DNA of 64,000 nucleotides from positions 73,618,631 through 73,682,630 of the forward strand of contig NC_088172.1 in the NCBI RefSeq assembly GCF_028769735.1, read 5' to 3'. Of the stretch, positions 39,801-53,010 are shown piece after piece. The notes beneath the pieces are model-generated. The model saw only the letters and a list, made by a program, of their open reading frames with translations, was not told the DNA's origin and ran no database searches. The stretch comes from Zonotrichia leucophrys gambelii (taxonomy: Eukaryota; Chordata; Aves; Passeriformes; Passerellidae). The position numbers and the translations under genes were made by a program. How positions within the stretch are numbered: position 1 is the stretch's first letter; each line of letters begins with the position of its first letter.

Positions 39801-42800
39801 ACAGGCAAGGTTCTTTGCCTGAGCCCACTAACTGTAATGTTCACATGGAGCACATTTACACTCACATAATATTTGTGGGAAGTCTCTTATGTCTCGCCTT
39901 CTTTAAAGTTTTTCTTGTTTCGTCTTTGCAAGACGCAATTTTGAATATGCAAGATCCAAGAAACTGCTGATAGGATATTACTCTTTTTTTACCCATCCCC
40001 CCATAAGTTAATTCCAAAATGAGAAAATTCAGTTAACTTGATGGAAAAGAACACCATAACAGGATTTGATCTCACTTCCTTTGATATGTGAAACAAATAC
40101 AGTTACTCTAGGAGACTTTGAGAAACATTTATGGAAAATTACAGGTGATGAATAACCCACAGGAAGACTTACTTTGTTCCCTGAATGCAATACTGAGAAT
40201 TAAAATAATAGAAAAGAAAGGCTACTAGATCAAATCACATTTTGGTTTCTACCAAAAGCTATATTCATTCCAGTTCCCAAGATATTTCCCATCTGTTTCT
40301 CCAAGCTTTGCTTCATCAAGTACAAAAAAAAAACCTGGTGAATCCATGAGGAGGTTAGGTACGGTAACTGGTTTTCTTCAATACCTAAGTATTTATTTCA
40401 CAAATTCAAAGAACAAATCCAATTTGCCTGGCTCACAAACATTGTCCTGCTGTTTTCCCTTGGGCTGGCCACACAAACAAAAAACGAAAATTTTTCAAGT
40501 AGAATATGAAATTAGTACTTTATTCTTGTTTCGTTACATTTTTAAATGCAACTAAGAACCAAAGCAGTGCCCCTTCCAAGTCCAGTACAAAACAACACTA
40601 CTGGGAAACAGAAAGCAAGGAGCCCAGGATCAGTCCATGTCCTACTTTTCAGAAGAAATGGATCAATCAGCCTAAAAGGAACTGTGGGGCTTTACAAAAA
40701 ACAGCTTAAAATACACGGCAAGCATTTTCCTGTCTGACAGTTAAGAAGTCCTTCATCAAGAGATTGAAATTAAAATCTTGGTTCTAAATTTGGGACATTT
40801 TGGCCTTTACTGTTTGTTGCACACTCGTGCCTGTGTTTCACATACTTCTGGTGTATCTGTCTTTATTAAATAATCACGTGAAGGACTGTGCAACAAAATT
40901 TCCACTACTAGAGAACAGAAATCCAAGATAAACATCATCTGACCAAGTCATATATCATCTGCTTGTAACAGATCCAATATACAGCTCTGACAAAGTCATC
41001 TGTTACCAAGCTTGTGCTGAAGACTTCAGGGATCACCTTCATCACAGCAGTTAACAGCACAAATAAATCTTGTGATGAAACTCACAGGATTTTTTTTATT
41101 ATCATTTTTTTAAGAAACACAAAATGCAGCAGTACAAGGTTTCCAACAGGCTTTCACAGAACAGTGCATGGCTACTGGAAGGAACTAAAGACACTGTCCC
41201 TACTACCTCCTATTGCACAAAGTGTACATCTCTCCAAGCCATTGTTTTGTGATAGTCCAGAGATGATGGGAACCTCAGATTTACACCAGGCAAGGGCATC
41301 ACGTGTGTGGCTTTCTCCTAATTGAGTGGCAGCTGGAGACAGTCATTGCCACAGAACCCTGCTGCTCCCCTCTAACTACTAACCAGTATGCTGTGAGCCA
41401 CAGCTCAGAAACCACTGTCAAATTTAAACCTAGCAAAGGCATAAAAAGAATTTGTTAACACTCTGCTGTCATACTAAGCATGCTCCATATGTTTAAGATC
41501 TTACGACAATGAATTAATACATTACATAGACCTGTATAAAAATAATAAACTCAGCTTAGCAGAAGCACTTTGTGTGTGTACATACATTTGACAGAAGTCT
41601 AGTTACAGATACCTAGCAACATAAAAATCAAGTGACCAGTTCAGTCTAAGGTAGTCAAAGAAATGCTAAGTTACATTGTGCCTACATCTCCTGACACTAT
41701 TGATGCCTCTATTCCCAGTTCAGATTTTAACTAACACTGTGCAAAACTATCACAACAAACCAAAGCTAAAAGAAACCATAAGGGACAGACACAAGGTTAA
41801 ATTATGGAAATAAATTAGCTTTGCTCAAGCCATTGCAGTTCCATTAGGAGTCCAAAGAAAAAGGTATTCTCTTTAAGTAAGCGTATTTTCAGATTTTTTT
41901 TAATCACAAACCCAAACAAACTATGTTTTGGAGCACCAGACCAGATGGTTTTACCATCTCTCCCTGCTTGAGATTCTGGCCACAGTAAACAGACCACAGA
42001 ATCATTTGCTTAAAGCAAAACAAAAGCAGGCTGCCATTAAAAGAACAAAGAAGTCGGAGCCCTAGATCTCCCCTCCCTTCAGAGAAAAAATTATTCCCCA
42101 GTTTCACAGGCTGTCCTGCCGGACACCCTGCTGCCAAGTTAGAACAGTAGAGCACACACTTTACAGTCCCTTTCATTTCAGGGGAAACCACACAACCCCA
42201 CAGACAAATAGATGGACACAAGGGCTATACAGTTTTACAGCAATCTTGGTTTTGTTACGTGGGTTTATACACAATGAGTAAAATCCCACAAAAAATAAAG
42301 GCACACTATCCATGGCTATGCACTCTTATAGTGAAAGGCAGCAACCTGAAGAAAATGAGACATCCCTTTAAGCAAAGTTATTTACAAGGTTTGCCATAAA
42401 AATATTTTTGTTACAAGTCATTTCTATATTAAAACCTGAAAACACTGAAAACAACTTCTCACATAAAAGTGGGAAAATTCTCCAACAACACATAAAATGG
42501 TACATCTCCGGACTGGCATTCTTTAGCAAAGCACATTTCAAATCATTCTTCTTATTAATGATTTTAGATCTAAACTGGGAACATCCACCTTGTTTTCTAG
42601 CCCTTACTACAATCAGAGCTAAAATTGGTGTCAATAGAGCAAAGATCAGCAGTTGCCACTACATTTTAAGAGTATTCCAACAGCGTCTCTCACTTTAGAG
42701 CTTAACACTCAAAAGAAGAGTACTGAAGTGAGAGATATCACTCCTAAACTGCAGTGTTACTATAAATTTGCTGTCTGTGATTCCATTCAGTACCCTTGGA

Positions 42801-45800
42801 GAACCTACACAGAAAACCTCCACAGAAAGATGCTATGAGCCAGAAATTACAATGCAGAAAGTTGCATAATTGGCTGCATGATTTACTCTCAGATTAGACT
42901 TTTACACACCACCTCTAACCAGCTTGAAGCTTCACTGACAGATTTTTGCTTCCCATTCATGAAAATGGGAATGCTGGCTGCCCAAGTACCAGCCACTGGG
43001 ATCTCCAACCAGCTCAGCAGAGACTTAATCTAAAAAGGTGAGCTCCCTCAGATGGTTGACAGCTTTTAAGGTGTTTATCTTTCAAATCAGTGCTAGTCCA
43101 AACAGCTGCAGGCAGGATATGCTGGAAGGCATCTTCTCCAGCTGCACGCTGGCAATGCCCAGAACAGACTGAAGTGATGTGTGACCAAGGCCATGATGCC
43201 TTGGTTTTGTGAGAAGAGCAGTGAATAGAGCCAAGCATTTGAGAAAAGTTTTGTAAGAACTTTAAAGGAAATGCAGCCTTAGTCAAAACCCTGTTTAATT
43301 TACTGTAAAGTAGTTCCCTTGATTTGTCCATATGTACACACTCCTCCAGTATGGGGTCAGGATTCACAACATGCTGACATCTTTCCAAAGGCAGCTGCTT
43401 ATTACTCAGATGTGGTTTCCAGTTAAGCAAAATCTGATAGCCAACCACAGGCATACATGAAGATTTACTCTCTCACTTGTGCAACATTTTATTACAGGGA
43501 GAAACAAAGTTCAACCCTTGGAGTTTCAGAGAAATTTTTAAGGCCACAAAAGTAAGAAAACATCTAACAAGTGCTGAGTAGCAATAGGTGCAGTATTAAG
43601 AAAACGATATTTAATAGATTAAATATGACATTGCATCAACACGTTTGATGCAGAAAATAGTCTCTAGATACTTTTCTCCTATTAATTCAAGCCAAGACAC
43701 CAATTCACAACAGATATAATTTGACAAATCTGCTTCACATTCTTTTAGTATATATCAACTATGATTCTCTTTTAGAATTTATTCCATAGTGTTTTGTTAA
43801 GATTCCTGCTCCACAGAATAATTAGCAGGTTGACTATATTTGATGTGCAGAGGCTAATTCTAACCCATGCTGTGCAACTAAGATTGGCTAGAAAAGTCAC
43901 TTGAAATAGTTTCTGGTATCTGACTGGACTGAATTTTTAAAGCACTTCCAGCATGAGCAATCATGCTTAGTAATTCCAAATAGGATTTCCGAGAACTGCT
44001 ATGGATGCGATTTTCAAATTAAAGTTGCACTTAAGGAGAGAGCACATTTACTGGATTATTTCAGTGTCCAGAGACAAAGAAGCATCAATATCATGAGAAT
44101 TGTTAAGAGCAAGTTAACTCAATGGAAATTTTGAGTTTTGATTGCATATGTGGAAAGAAATACAAGGAAGAGGAAAGCTTTCTGTATATTCAGCTGCCTC
44201 TATTTTTAATTGATAGCTATTTTTTTCAGAGCTTTGGTGAAAAGAGCTGTTTCCAATTGAGCGAAAATCCAAATGCCTTCAGGTTTTTTTCGAACTATTT
44301 GCATATAGAACTATCTAGTGAAACTATAAACTCATACCACTGTACTGAAGTCGGACTGTTAAAGAAGCAGAATTGCTAATATTGCCTACTGAAACATCAC
44401 ATTTCAGAGTTGAATATTAAGTGAGCTGAAGTGGAAAAACTCTGTTAGAAACTTTGCCAACAGTCTTCTCCTGCCCAGCAAGACCTACCTCAGACCCCTT
44501 GGTACCACACAACCTGGCCAAAGCCTCCAGGCAGGAGTAGCTCAGGAGCTTGGATAGCCGTCCACGCTTTCTAGTGTCCTCCTCTGGGGTAAAATCCTCA
44601 ATGATATTTCCCCAGCAGTCCTCTAGCTCTTGTTTCAATTTCCCTCTCAAACATTGGTCACTACCTCTGCTAGTACAACTGAGAACCAGTACTCTAAACT
44701 CCAACTGCTTCGTTATAATTTTATAGATCAAAAGGGACATGATTTAAGTTGACTAATTTCCTTACTTTGCATGGTTGTTTCCTTACTTAGAAATATGCAC
44801 CTAAAAAAAGAAGTGAGCAGTAAATCCAAAGGCCATCTTTACCCATCAAGGCTGCTTTGCTCTCCAAGATATGCACAACTGGAGACAACAGCAGGAGGAA
44901 GCATATTCCAACAGAAAATAGTAAGAACCCCATTAAAAGTTTAACAGCAAAGTATATCACAACAAAGACAAACAATGGAGGCTACCATGTTTAACTCTAG
45001 AGAGAATAGTTCATGGAAGCCCTCTCCCTGTTGAAAACTCCAACAGTGAAACCTGAGTTTATCAAACTAGCAAAAATTGTTAGTTGCTGAAATTTGAATT
45101 ATAGTAAGTATAAAAAGTAAGTAAAAACCATTTAGCCTTGTGGGAAGGTACCCAATAGAGAAAAAATAGTAAAATAAAATTAAAATGAACAGTTCGCCAA
45201 ATATTTTGAAATGGTAAACATTTACCAATCAAGTGAATGAAGAAAGAATTCTGGCAACTGAGTCAGAATTTTAGTCCAAGGTGCTGAGGGAAAAAAAAAG
45301 GGAATTATCCCCTCATCTACCAGCCACATCATCTCTAGGAGTGGAGAAACACTGTTCAAGTCTAAAACTGCAGTGTTCGGACAGATTTTTTTAAAAATTA
45401 ATAAATAATTGAACTGCTGCATTTAAATGGTTACTAAGAAATACAGAGAGAGCAGGGAATCTCTCACAAAAGGCTGCCTGAAATACCCAGGTTACACTGC
45501 TATTCCCAAGACATAAGTCCTCTGTCCTATTTATTTCCTCATAACTTTGGTGCCTTCTAAAGCTGACACTACCTTGGCTCCCTTCAGAGGGACTGCCAGG
45601 CACAGCTGTGTGCCAGTGCTGGAGAACAAAGCCCAAGGAAAAGGTACAAAGCAGCAACAGCAACTCCACACCCTGACCCTCCCTCCCACTGAAGCCACTC
45701 CAAAAAACAACCATTTGCTTCCCTGGGGGCACATTTGACTACAAAAAAAAAAAAAATCCAAGCTTCTAGAGCCTCCATTTGGGCACCTATGTCCAAAGTA

Positions 45801-47134
45801 CAGCATAGTCCTACTCCCTGTAATCCATCAAATGGTAGGATTTTTCAGCAGGACCATAACAGTGACAATCCAACACAATGGTTGGTTGCTCTCTGTTCTG
45901 CACAGCAGCTGTACACCACCACCACCAATATTCTTGGGTGTTTCTATAGAAATAGCTGAATGCAGCAGGCCCACACCGAGAACCATCCTAGGCAGATGAC
46001 GCATGACTCTGCAAGAAGCCCCAAAAGACACAAACAAAGTAGAAGGAATAAAATAAACAAGATTTTCTGTGACCCTAAGGATGGGATTATAACATTTTTT
46101 TTTTAAGCTTGAGCAGGAAGCCTTTGTAAATTACATTTCTTGGATTTTATTGTATTATCTTCATGGCACAGTTATTACACATTAAAGGTAATGACTCTCT
46201 TCTGCAAGTAACCTAATATTGAACATGATTGATAACCCCTATCTGGGCTTTAGAGAATGCTGAATTTCCTAAATGGAAGGAGGGAACTGAGTTGGATGAG
46301 GTGAATAGGGAATAGCTTGAGTGGATTATGTGCGTGCATATGAAAAACCAACGGCTAGGTTTTCATTAGATCACAGTATTTTCTTGAAAATACCCACTAA
46401 TGGCAAACATATGGGAAAAAAAATCTCCAGATCTTCCATTTGTGGGTAATTCTGCTCAGACCCCAAAATATATATATTGTTGTTCTTATCCATTTGATAA
46501 TTTTGTGAACACACATACAACACAAAGACACACACACACAGTACCTACATGTGTGCACACCAATGCTCACACATTGATGGGAAATTCAGGCTCAGATTTT
46601 ATATTTCAAGGGAAATGTGTCCATTTTGATTTCTCTTGTTCCTTTAAATTATGTTTGTGGCCTGGAATCACTGAGCAGACTGATGCCTGGTTATCTTGAG
46701 ACACTCTAAAGCACCAGGTTTGCTCAGGCACTAAAGACATGGGGCAATATGGGGGGCAGCCCAATATGGGAGGGCATGCAGAGACTTCCACAGGCAAGAC
46801 AGAACAAAGTGTCCACACTCACACAAACACCATTTCTCTGCTAGATCTGTCCTTTTAAGATTGGGTTAACCATCATCTCCAGTGAGTAAGAGGCAAAACC
46901 AAATTCATAGTAGTTTTCTGACCCTCTAGCTCACCAATTTATTAATGAATCATCTCACTGCTCCAGCAAACCTAGTCAAACTGTCTTGGCTACATTCATT
47001 ACTTTGCTCTTAACTAGGAGAGGGAGGGGAAAAAAAAGCCACAATAAGTTTTTTTTAAAGTAGCAGTTAAATTTAACCATTTTAATTATAGAACAGAATT
47101 GTTTCTTTGTGAAACAAAAAATATTACTTGTAGG
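36841..47134 (-). other. Intronic stretch, no gene seen
   Basis: About 10 kb of AT-rich sequence. It holds an A-rich tract at 37656-37719 and an A14 run at 45743-45756. Short ORFs such as 43014-43454 and 44417-44740 (both minus) have no recognised domain or splice context. Confidence 0.5.
37656..37719. repeat. A-rich low-complexity tract (AAAAC-like)
   Basis: A-runs broken by single C residues, then by GG and G, over about 64 bp. Confidence 0.85.
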
Positions 47135-47196
47135 TGTGGGGTGGTTTTTTTGGGGTTTTTTTTGGGGGGGGGTTTGGGGGGTTTTTGTTTGTTTGT
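47135..47196. repeat. G/T tract with G4, G9 and G6 runs
   Basis: The plus strand holds GGGG, T-run, GGGGGGGGG, TTT, GGGGGG and then a (GTTT)n end. The runs are long enough to supply four or more G-tracts and so fit a quadruplex-forming sequence. The last six bases, GTTTGT, are the 5' target duplication of the adjoining LTR. Confidence 0.88.
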
Positions 47197-47208
47197 TGTG
47201 GGATCTCA

Positions 47209-47228
47209 GCACCTCAGGACTGAGGTGC
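47209..47228. repeat. 9-bp palindromic arm pair near the LTR start
   Basis: GCACCTCAG and CTGAGGTGC are exact reverse complements separated by two bases, 12 bp inside the LTR. Confidence 0.9.
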
Positions 47229-47430
47229 CGAGCCACCGAGACCACCCTTGGGGGGCTCGGGAGTCCTGGAATGTTGCCAGAAGTGTCTGGTGGCTGGACT
47301 TTGATCCTACACGGGAGACGACACCTGTATGAGGATAGGAGGATTTCACCGGGTGAATGGTGAAGGGATAAGTTAATTAGAGGGTGAGACACAGGGTTTA
47401 GGATTTCTGTACAGGGGGGTTTAGAGAAGT

Positions 47431-47489
47431 AAGATGGAGGAATTGGGGCGTGTCCTGTCCTTCTTCTTCTTCTTCTTCTCCTCCATCTT
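47431..47489. repeat. U3 inverted repeat enclosing a (CTT)n microsatellite
   Basis: AAGATGGAGGA (47431-47441) and its exact reverse complement TCCTCCATCTT (47479-47489) bracket a loop that includes about six CTT units (47459-47478). Confidence 0.9.
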
Positions 47490-47598
47490 CTGTGGTGATG
47501 GTGGCACTTTGGGATTGGTCATTACTAAAAGTGCACCGGGCAATAAGGGGGGAAAGGTATTGGGGAAAAATGATAAATATTGTACACGCAACTTTGGG

Positions 47599-47604
47599 TA
47601 TAAA
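47599..47604 (+). promoter_or_regulatory. TATA box of the solo LTR
   Basis: TATAAA about 100 bp upstream of the LTR polyadenylation signal, in the expected U3 position. Activity is not shown by sequence alone. Confidence 0.6.
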
Positions 47605-47700
47605 GATAGGTGACTGTCCGGAGGGCAGGACAATGTGCTCATGGCTGGCTGCTGAGCAGACCTCTGTCGGGCCGAAAGAAAATCTTTTAGATAAACAATT

Positions 47701-47706
47701 AATAAA
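47701..47706 (+). terminator. Polyadenylation signal of the solo LTR
   Basis: AATAAA about 100 bp after the TATA box and 110 bp before the LTR end, fitting an R-region poly(A) signal. It would act on plus-strand transcripts, not on KIF26B. Confidence 0.6.
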
Positions 47707-50700
47707 CATAGAGACCGAAAGAAGAACTGAAGCCTCTTCTCGTCCTTTGATACGCGGGCTGCCCCAAGGCCACTCCGGGCCTTTCCAGGCCATCCAAAGA
47801 GCCGAAAACCGGACAGTTTGTTTGGGGGTATGTTTCAGTTTGGTTTCTAATGGAAGTTAAACCAAAGATCTGATAATCTTTAAAAAGCACTATACAATCA
47901 CTTAATAGCCTCCTAATCATGAAACCAGAGCAAGCCACTGACAAGGAACAGTCTCTGCTGTAACTGCAAAACACATCAGTGTTTCCACCTGCTGTCACAC
48001 TTCTTTGGCAAAGCTGTCCTAGGAGCTTTAAAGCTATTTTATTCATTCAAGCACTCACATTGTTAACTTCACCCTCAAAAAACCACCCCAAAATACAGTA
48101 CATTAAACACAACAAGACAGTAGAGAAACTTTGATCTGGTGGTACCTGACAGTTTGTCAAAGCTTTGGAAAGTGCATTTTTCTCTTCCTGCAGAAGGGGA
48201 GAAAATTCCTCTTTTCTGTCCAGCAGAGCAGGTATGGAGGGAAAGAACAGGGAAGATTACCTGGAAATTATTCCCTTCAGCCCTGTCATTTGCCAGAGAA
48301 GGAGCCACCAGCTGCTACTCATCCTTCCCGAGACCTCAGCAAGCTCTGGGAGGGCAGCAGGATCTCGAGAACAGCATTTGTTAGAGCTTGTGTGAGGTCA
48401 ACATGGTGGCACTACCAGGAGGTGGTAAAGGTTATTTTAGAGACACTGTACCAAACTTCCAGAAATTCTCGACCCATCTCCACTCCTCCTCCTCACACAG
48501 ACACTGATAAACATTTTCAAGGTACACTGTAAAATTAAAGTGTCACATTATGGAAATTGGTATTTATCATGTCAGCCTTTTGATTTTTTGAAGGCTTGGC
48601 AACTCTTGTACTTGACATTATAACAATCAAGTTGTGGAAAGATTTTTTTCTACTTTAAAAGTGCTTCCAGTAACAGTTTCCTGAGATAAGTCTCCATCAA
48701 TAATAGCCCAAAATATTTCTCCTTTCTTCTTAAACTTGTGTCAGGTACAAGCTGGGGCCTCTATGACATGGGATATTTTCCAGATTCAAGAGCTAATAAA
48801 CAGAACAACCTCATGTATTCAAACACTAAAGAAGGGAAACAATGAAAAATTTTAAAAAAAACCAAAAGCAACTGCTTGGAACTATGGAGAAGGAAATAAG
48901 TCATCAGTTCAACAGCTCTTGACATTATTTATTCTCTCATTCATGTTACAAGGGAGGACACTGCACAAAAGTGGTTGAACAACAACCTATGACCTTCAAT
49001 AACAAAGTCAGGGACGAAGTTTTGTCCCATGCAAGTTCTGTAGATTGTCCATTTTCACAGACATGTTTGCCTGTCGATCTTTCAACACAGCAGTTTTGCA
49101 TCTTTACTGCGCCAACAGTGTCTTAGAACACATCATGCCCTTTTTAAAATAGAAAGGTTCAGAGTTTTTTCTAAAATATTCTCAAACTTAAAGGCAGGAA
49201 TTCTCTCCTTTTCTTTTTTAAACTGTGCCCAGAATGAATACTGACTTCAAAACGTCACGTCCCAGTAAGTCCATCAGAGGAAGGCTGAGGTCTGAACCCA
49301 AAACACCAAATGCTCTGGGTTTCCCTACAGCAGCCTCCAAGCAGCCAAGTGCTTATCTGTGCAAGCAGATCCACAGAAATCAGTAAAGCATGAAGCATGC
49401 AGGAGATATCATGACACATACAGTTTGCAGTTTACCTGTAAGGCTAAGTGGAACTTAAAATGGAATATTTGGAAGTGAATGGAATGAACAGAGAATGTTA
49501 CCCCATGATAATAAAATTGACTCGGGTGACTGAAAAGCTGTCTACATAAACGATGTGCAGACTGCTGGACTAAAATTTATGCACAGTGATTGAAATGCAG
49601 TTTGTGCCATAGGTTAAAAATTACAGCATTATAATTCTGCAATATTTCATCCTTCATGTTTTGATTTTTTTCCTTGAACTGCTCTTAGAATCATTTTTCT
49701 TGACAGAATTTTTCCTTTTAAACTTGAATAACCTCATTCTTCTTAAAAACTGTCTTTCTGAGCTTCTATTCCAATGCATCAAAAGAGCAACACATGATCA
49801 TAGCAAGTAATTTGCTCAAACCATACTCTCACTACTCAACTTTGAAACAAATATACTCAGGTATTAGTTTCTAAGAATTTGTTTTCTTCCTACACTGGTT
49901 TAAATGTGGTAAACACTACACAAACTTTGCTGTTTCCAGCTTCCCTCTCTGTTAGCTCAGAATCAGCTGTACACTACAGTGAAGAACAAAGAAACTCCCA
50001 GCTTGCCTCCTTACCAGAGAAGCAAGAAGTGTTAAACTGTGCCTTAACTGTGCCTACCACACACTTAAAATGTACAAAGAAGCAGTGCACGGTATCAGGG
50101 AGATCTAAACTAGCTTCTAATATGCTGCTAGAAAATAGTCTGAAAAAGTGCATTTTTGCAGTACTAAAAAGTACTAAAAATGTCAACGTTCAAAAAAAAC
50201 TCCCAAAATATCAAAGCAACAAAACAAAACACCCACCTCCACCCACTTCTCTTCCTTGTGAAGCCCAAGAAGTACTCAGCCCCAAAATAAGAACTATTTT
50301 TGAATGCAAGCTTTTCCCAACAAGGGAGAAACAGAGGAAATACGAAAAGTTACATACAGTAAATTATTTTTCCTTACTTCAGATGCAAATAACTAACCTA
50401 CAGCCAACTTCACTGCCTGTAGTGACCAGTGCACAACATTTAACTAGCTGTTGATCCTTAAAAGTTATTTCTACTCCTAGATCTATTATTAAACTTTGTT
50501 TCTGAAGGAATATGCATTGGGCTTGCAATATCCAAAGAGTACATTCAATGTAGTTTGCCATATATTTCATCCATGCTAAGAACTACTGTAACTTTTGAAG
50601 TAAGGCAGCCTATTGTAAATGACTTGTAATTTTGGGAATAAGGGAAGAAAACTAACCAAAAGGTTGCCAAAATTAGCTTACCTCTCTAAGCTTTCATTTC

Positions 50701-52390
50701 CCAAAATGATTTAACAAATGCCTCTTTATCATACAAAAGCAGCATGTTTGTGGGCAACTGAAAGTGAGTAGTTGAGCTCTCAGACTGAAACAGAAGTGAT
50801 GAATGATAAGAAAGATCTTGGAAGGGGGTTAATCTGTCTTTCTGACAGCTGAGTTAAGATAGGGGTCATTGAAGTCTCCCTCAATCCTACAAATTAGCCT
50901 TACATTCTCAGACACAAAATTTCAAGGTTAAATCTACCAAAGCCATTATAAATAGCAACTCAGTAGAATCCTTTACTGAGGTTCAAGTAGTTTTCCTACC
51001 ATGCACACAGAGCCCATCTACAGGCACCTTCTGCTGAGAATTATTTTGACTCATGGTACCAATCCCCTCTCCCCAGCTTGCTATCCCAACCAGGGCAGTT
51101 CAGACATATCCCAATCAGCTCAATGTATTTCCACTCCCACAAATCAGTTCTGAGGCCCAGTCAAGCTGCCCACATGAATATTGAATGAAAAGTAAAGAAA
51201 GATTCAAGTAAAAACTCAAACTGGAACTTGTCTGGTACACACAAAAGAGGGATTCACAGCTTGGAAGGAGGAGTCAAAGCAACCTGGAGACACACACAAG
51301 CTGGGGGGCCTGCAATAAATGGTCATTTGTGGACCATCCTTGGACAGAAAAACACTAATACTAAGTAGGGTCAAAGGCTTTGAGCCACTAAAGCAGGAAT
51401 GACTGAAATCAAATCTTGATAAACATTTCCAGCTATGATTAGAAAACTGCAAAAGAAACCCTGAAAATACTAGTTAAGCACCTTTTTCCAAGTTTACTAT
51501 TTCTTAACACATTTATGTACAACATCTCTTGCTTGTTACACTTTTCTCAAGAATGTTCTGAACTCTTGAACCTCATAGAAGGAAAACAACAATTTCAAAT
51601 AACTGACTTCAAATCAGCTTTTTATTATCCTTTTTCTCGCATGCCTGTATTTATGTTGAGAACAGTTGGTACTGACAAGAACAAAACTGTACTTCATTTT
51701 CAAGCACAAAGCTCCATGCAGGGTATTTGAATTGTCTGTAAAGACAATACAGTCAGAGTGCTCTCTGATTTAAAAAAATATATACCTAAAACTCACAGGT
51801 TCAACTCAGGCAAAACCCCAGACTTTTGTATTTTCTTCTACTTTATTCTCATCACTCCCCTTCAAGAGGTTACAAACAGCAATTCTCCCAAGCAAATATG
51901 AGTATCTTATGAACTGCCATGAGTCACTTTTTTTTTTTTTTAATTAGCTTGATGTTTTCCATACAAGGCACTGCCACCATCTCACAGATATCCCTGAACA
52001 ACTGTGAGTACACTTAAACCACACAGACTCATTTTATGGCTGCTCTGTGAATCAGCTCTCAGATCCTCACACTTCCCTTCAGAAAGTCAAACTTATCTTC
52101 AGGACATGTTCCAAGTATACAGTACTTAAAATTGACAGCATTCCTATTCTTTAATGGTGGAAGAAAATGCATTAAAAACCAGCTCTATCACTGCAATTAT
52201 GACCTTTTCCTGTATCTAATAATGAAAGCCAAACCACCTCATTTACTCTAGAAAAAGGGAATAGACACATAACTGCTCCAGAGTGATTTGCTTTTTCAAA
52301 TGCCAATAGGCATTCTGGGATAGTAACTAGTTCCTGATGCTCCCCAGTGCTACATCTAGTAACAGTGGATGATTTAGGAATAAAGATCAG

Positions 52391-52479
52391 TTGGTTTTTT
52401 TGTTTGAGTTTTTGTTTTGGAGGTTTTTGTTTGGTTTGGGGTTTTGTTTGTTTTGTTGTTTGGTTTTTTTTTTTTTTTT
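52391..52479. repeat. T/G-rich low-complexity tract ending in T16
   Basis: Repeated TTTG/TTTTGG words across about 70 bp, then sixteen T residues (52464-52479). G is on the plus strand, as in the tracts at 12781 and 47135. Confidence 0.88.
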
Positions 52480-52813
52480 AATAAAATCATCACATCAAAA
52501 TAATATTTGTGCTTAGTAGTCAATACCAATGTTCCTAACACAGGAGGGGCTAAATCATTTCCTGTATTATCAACTGATCATTTAGATCTAGATATACTGT
52601 CAACAGTTCACAATACACTGTATACATTGCTGACAGGAAAATAAATCTATAACCTAGACTTCTGCGGAATCTGTAAGCTTCTGAAAGATAGAAGGCATGC
52701 CAGACTTGCTTCAGAAAAAAGGGTTAAACCCAGCTGTGGTTTGCTTTAATTTGTTTGGCATTTGGTTTTCCCTAAAAAAGGAAAAGCTGACAGGCGAGTT
52801 TGGAGAGAGGAAG

Positions 52814-52832
52814 AAAAAAAAAAAAAAAAAAA
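52814..52832. repeat. A19 homopolymer
   Basis: Nineteen consecutive A residues following a GAGAGAGGAAG purine stretch. Confidence 0.94.
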
Positions 52833-53010
52833 CCACCAGATATGTGAATTGGTGCTGTGGTGGTGCTGGGAGAACAATCTCTCAATGAGTTAGGTAATTA
52901 ACAAGTCCAGGTAAATCCAATATTTAATGTGGAATGAACTTTACTATGAAGATACTGTGCGTAGTTTAACCTACTGCATGTACTATTTCCATTCCTTACT
53001 AAACAGAATT

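Larger units (their letters stand above)
47197..47815 (+). mobile_element. Solo LTR of an endogenous retrovirus (ERVK-like)
   Basis: A 619-bp element opening TGTGGGATCTCAG and closing AACCGGACA, i.e. canonical TG...CA ends. It is flanked on both sides by GTTTGT (47191-47196 and 47816-47821), a 6-bp target-site duplication as made by beta-retrovirus-like (ERVK) integrases. Internally there is a TATAAA at 47599-47604 and an AATAAA at 47701-47706, in the order and spacing of U3 promoter and R/U5 polyadenylation. No gag, pol or env sequence is present, so this is the product of LTR-LTR recombination. It lies antisense to KIF26B. The perfect target duplication suggests a fairly young insertion. 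The ERVK class is inferred from duplication length only. Confidence 0.85.
47822..53006 (-). other. Intronic stretch, no gene seen
   Basis: AT-rich sequence. It contains the longest ORF outside the exon (49879-50454, plus, 191 codons), which has no recognised domain, signal peptide or splice context. A G/T tract at 52391-52479 and an A19 run at 52814-52832 are listed separately. Confidence 0.5.

Noticed and set aside
43014..43454. 146-codon minus-strand ORF
   Set aside because: No recognisable domain or gene context; length is within what chance gives in 64 kb.
47398..47793. 131-codon minus-strand ORF
   Set aside because: Lies antisense within the solo LTR and its acidic/basic runs come from the CTT microsatellite.
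49879..50454. 191-codon plus-strand ORF as a possible gene
   Set aside because: Longest ORF outside the exon, but with Lys/Ser/Thr-rich composition typical of AT-rich noise, no domain, no promoter or splice context, and a competing minus-strand ORF.
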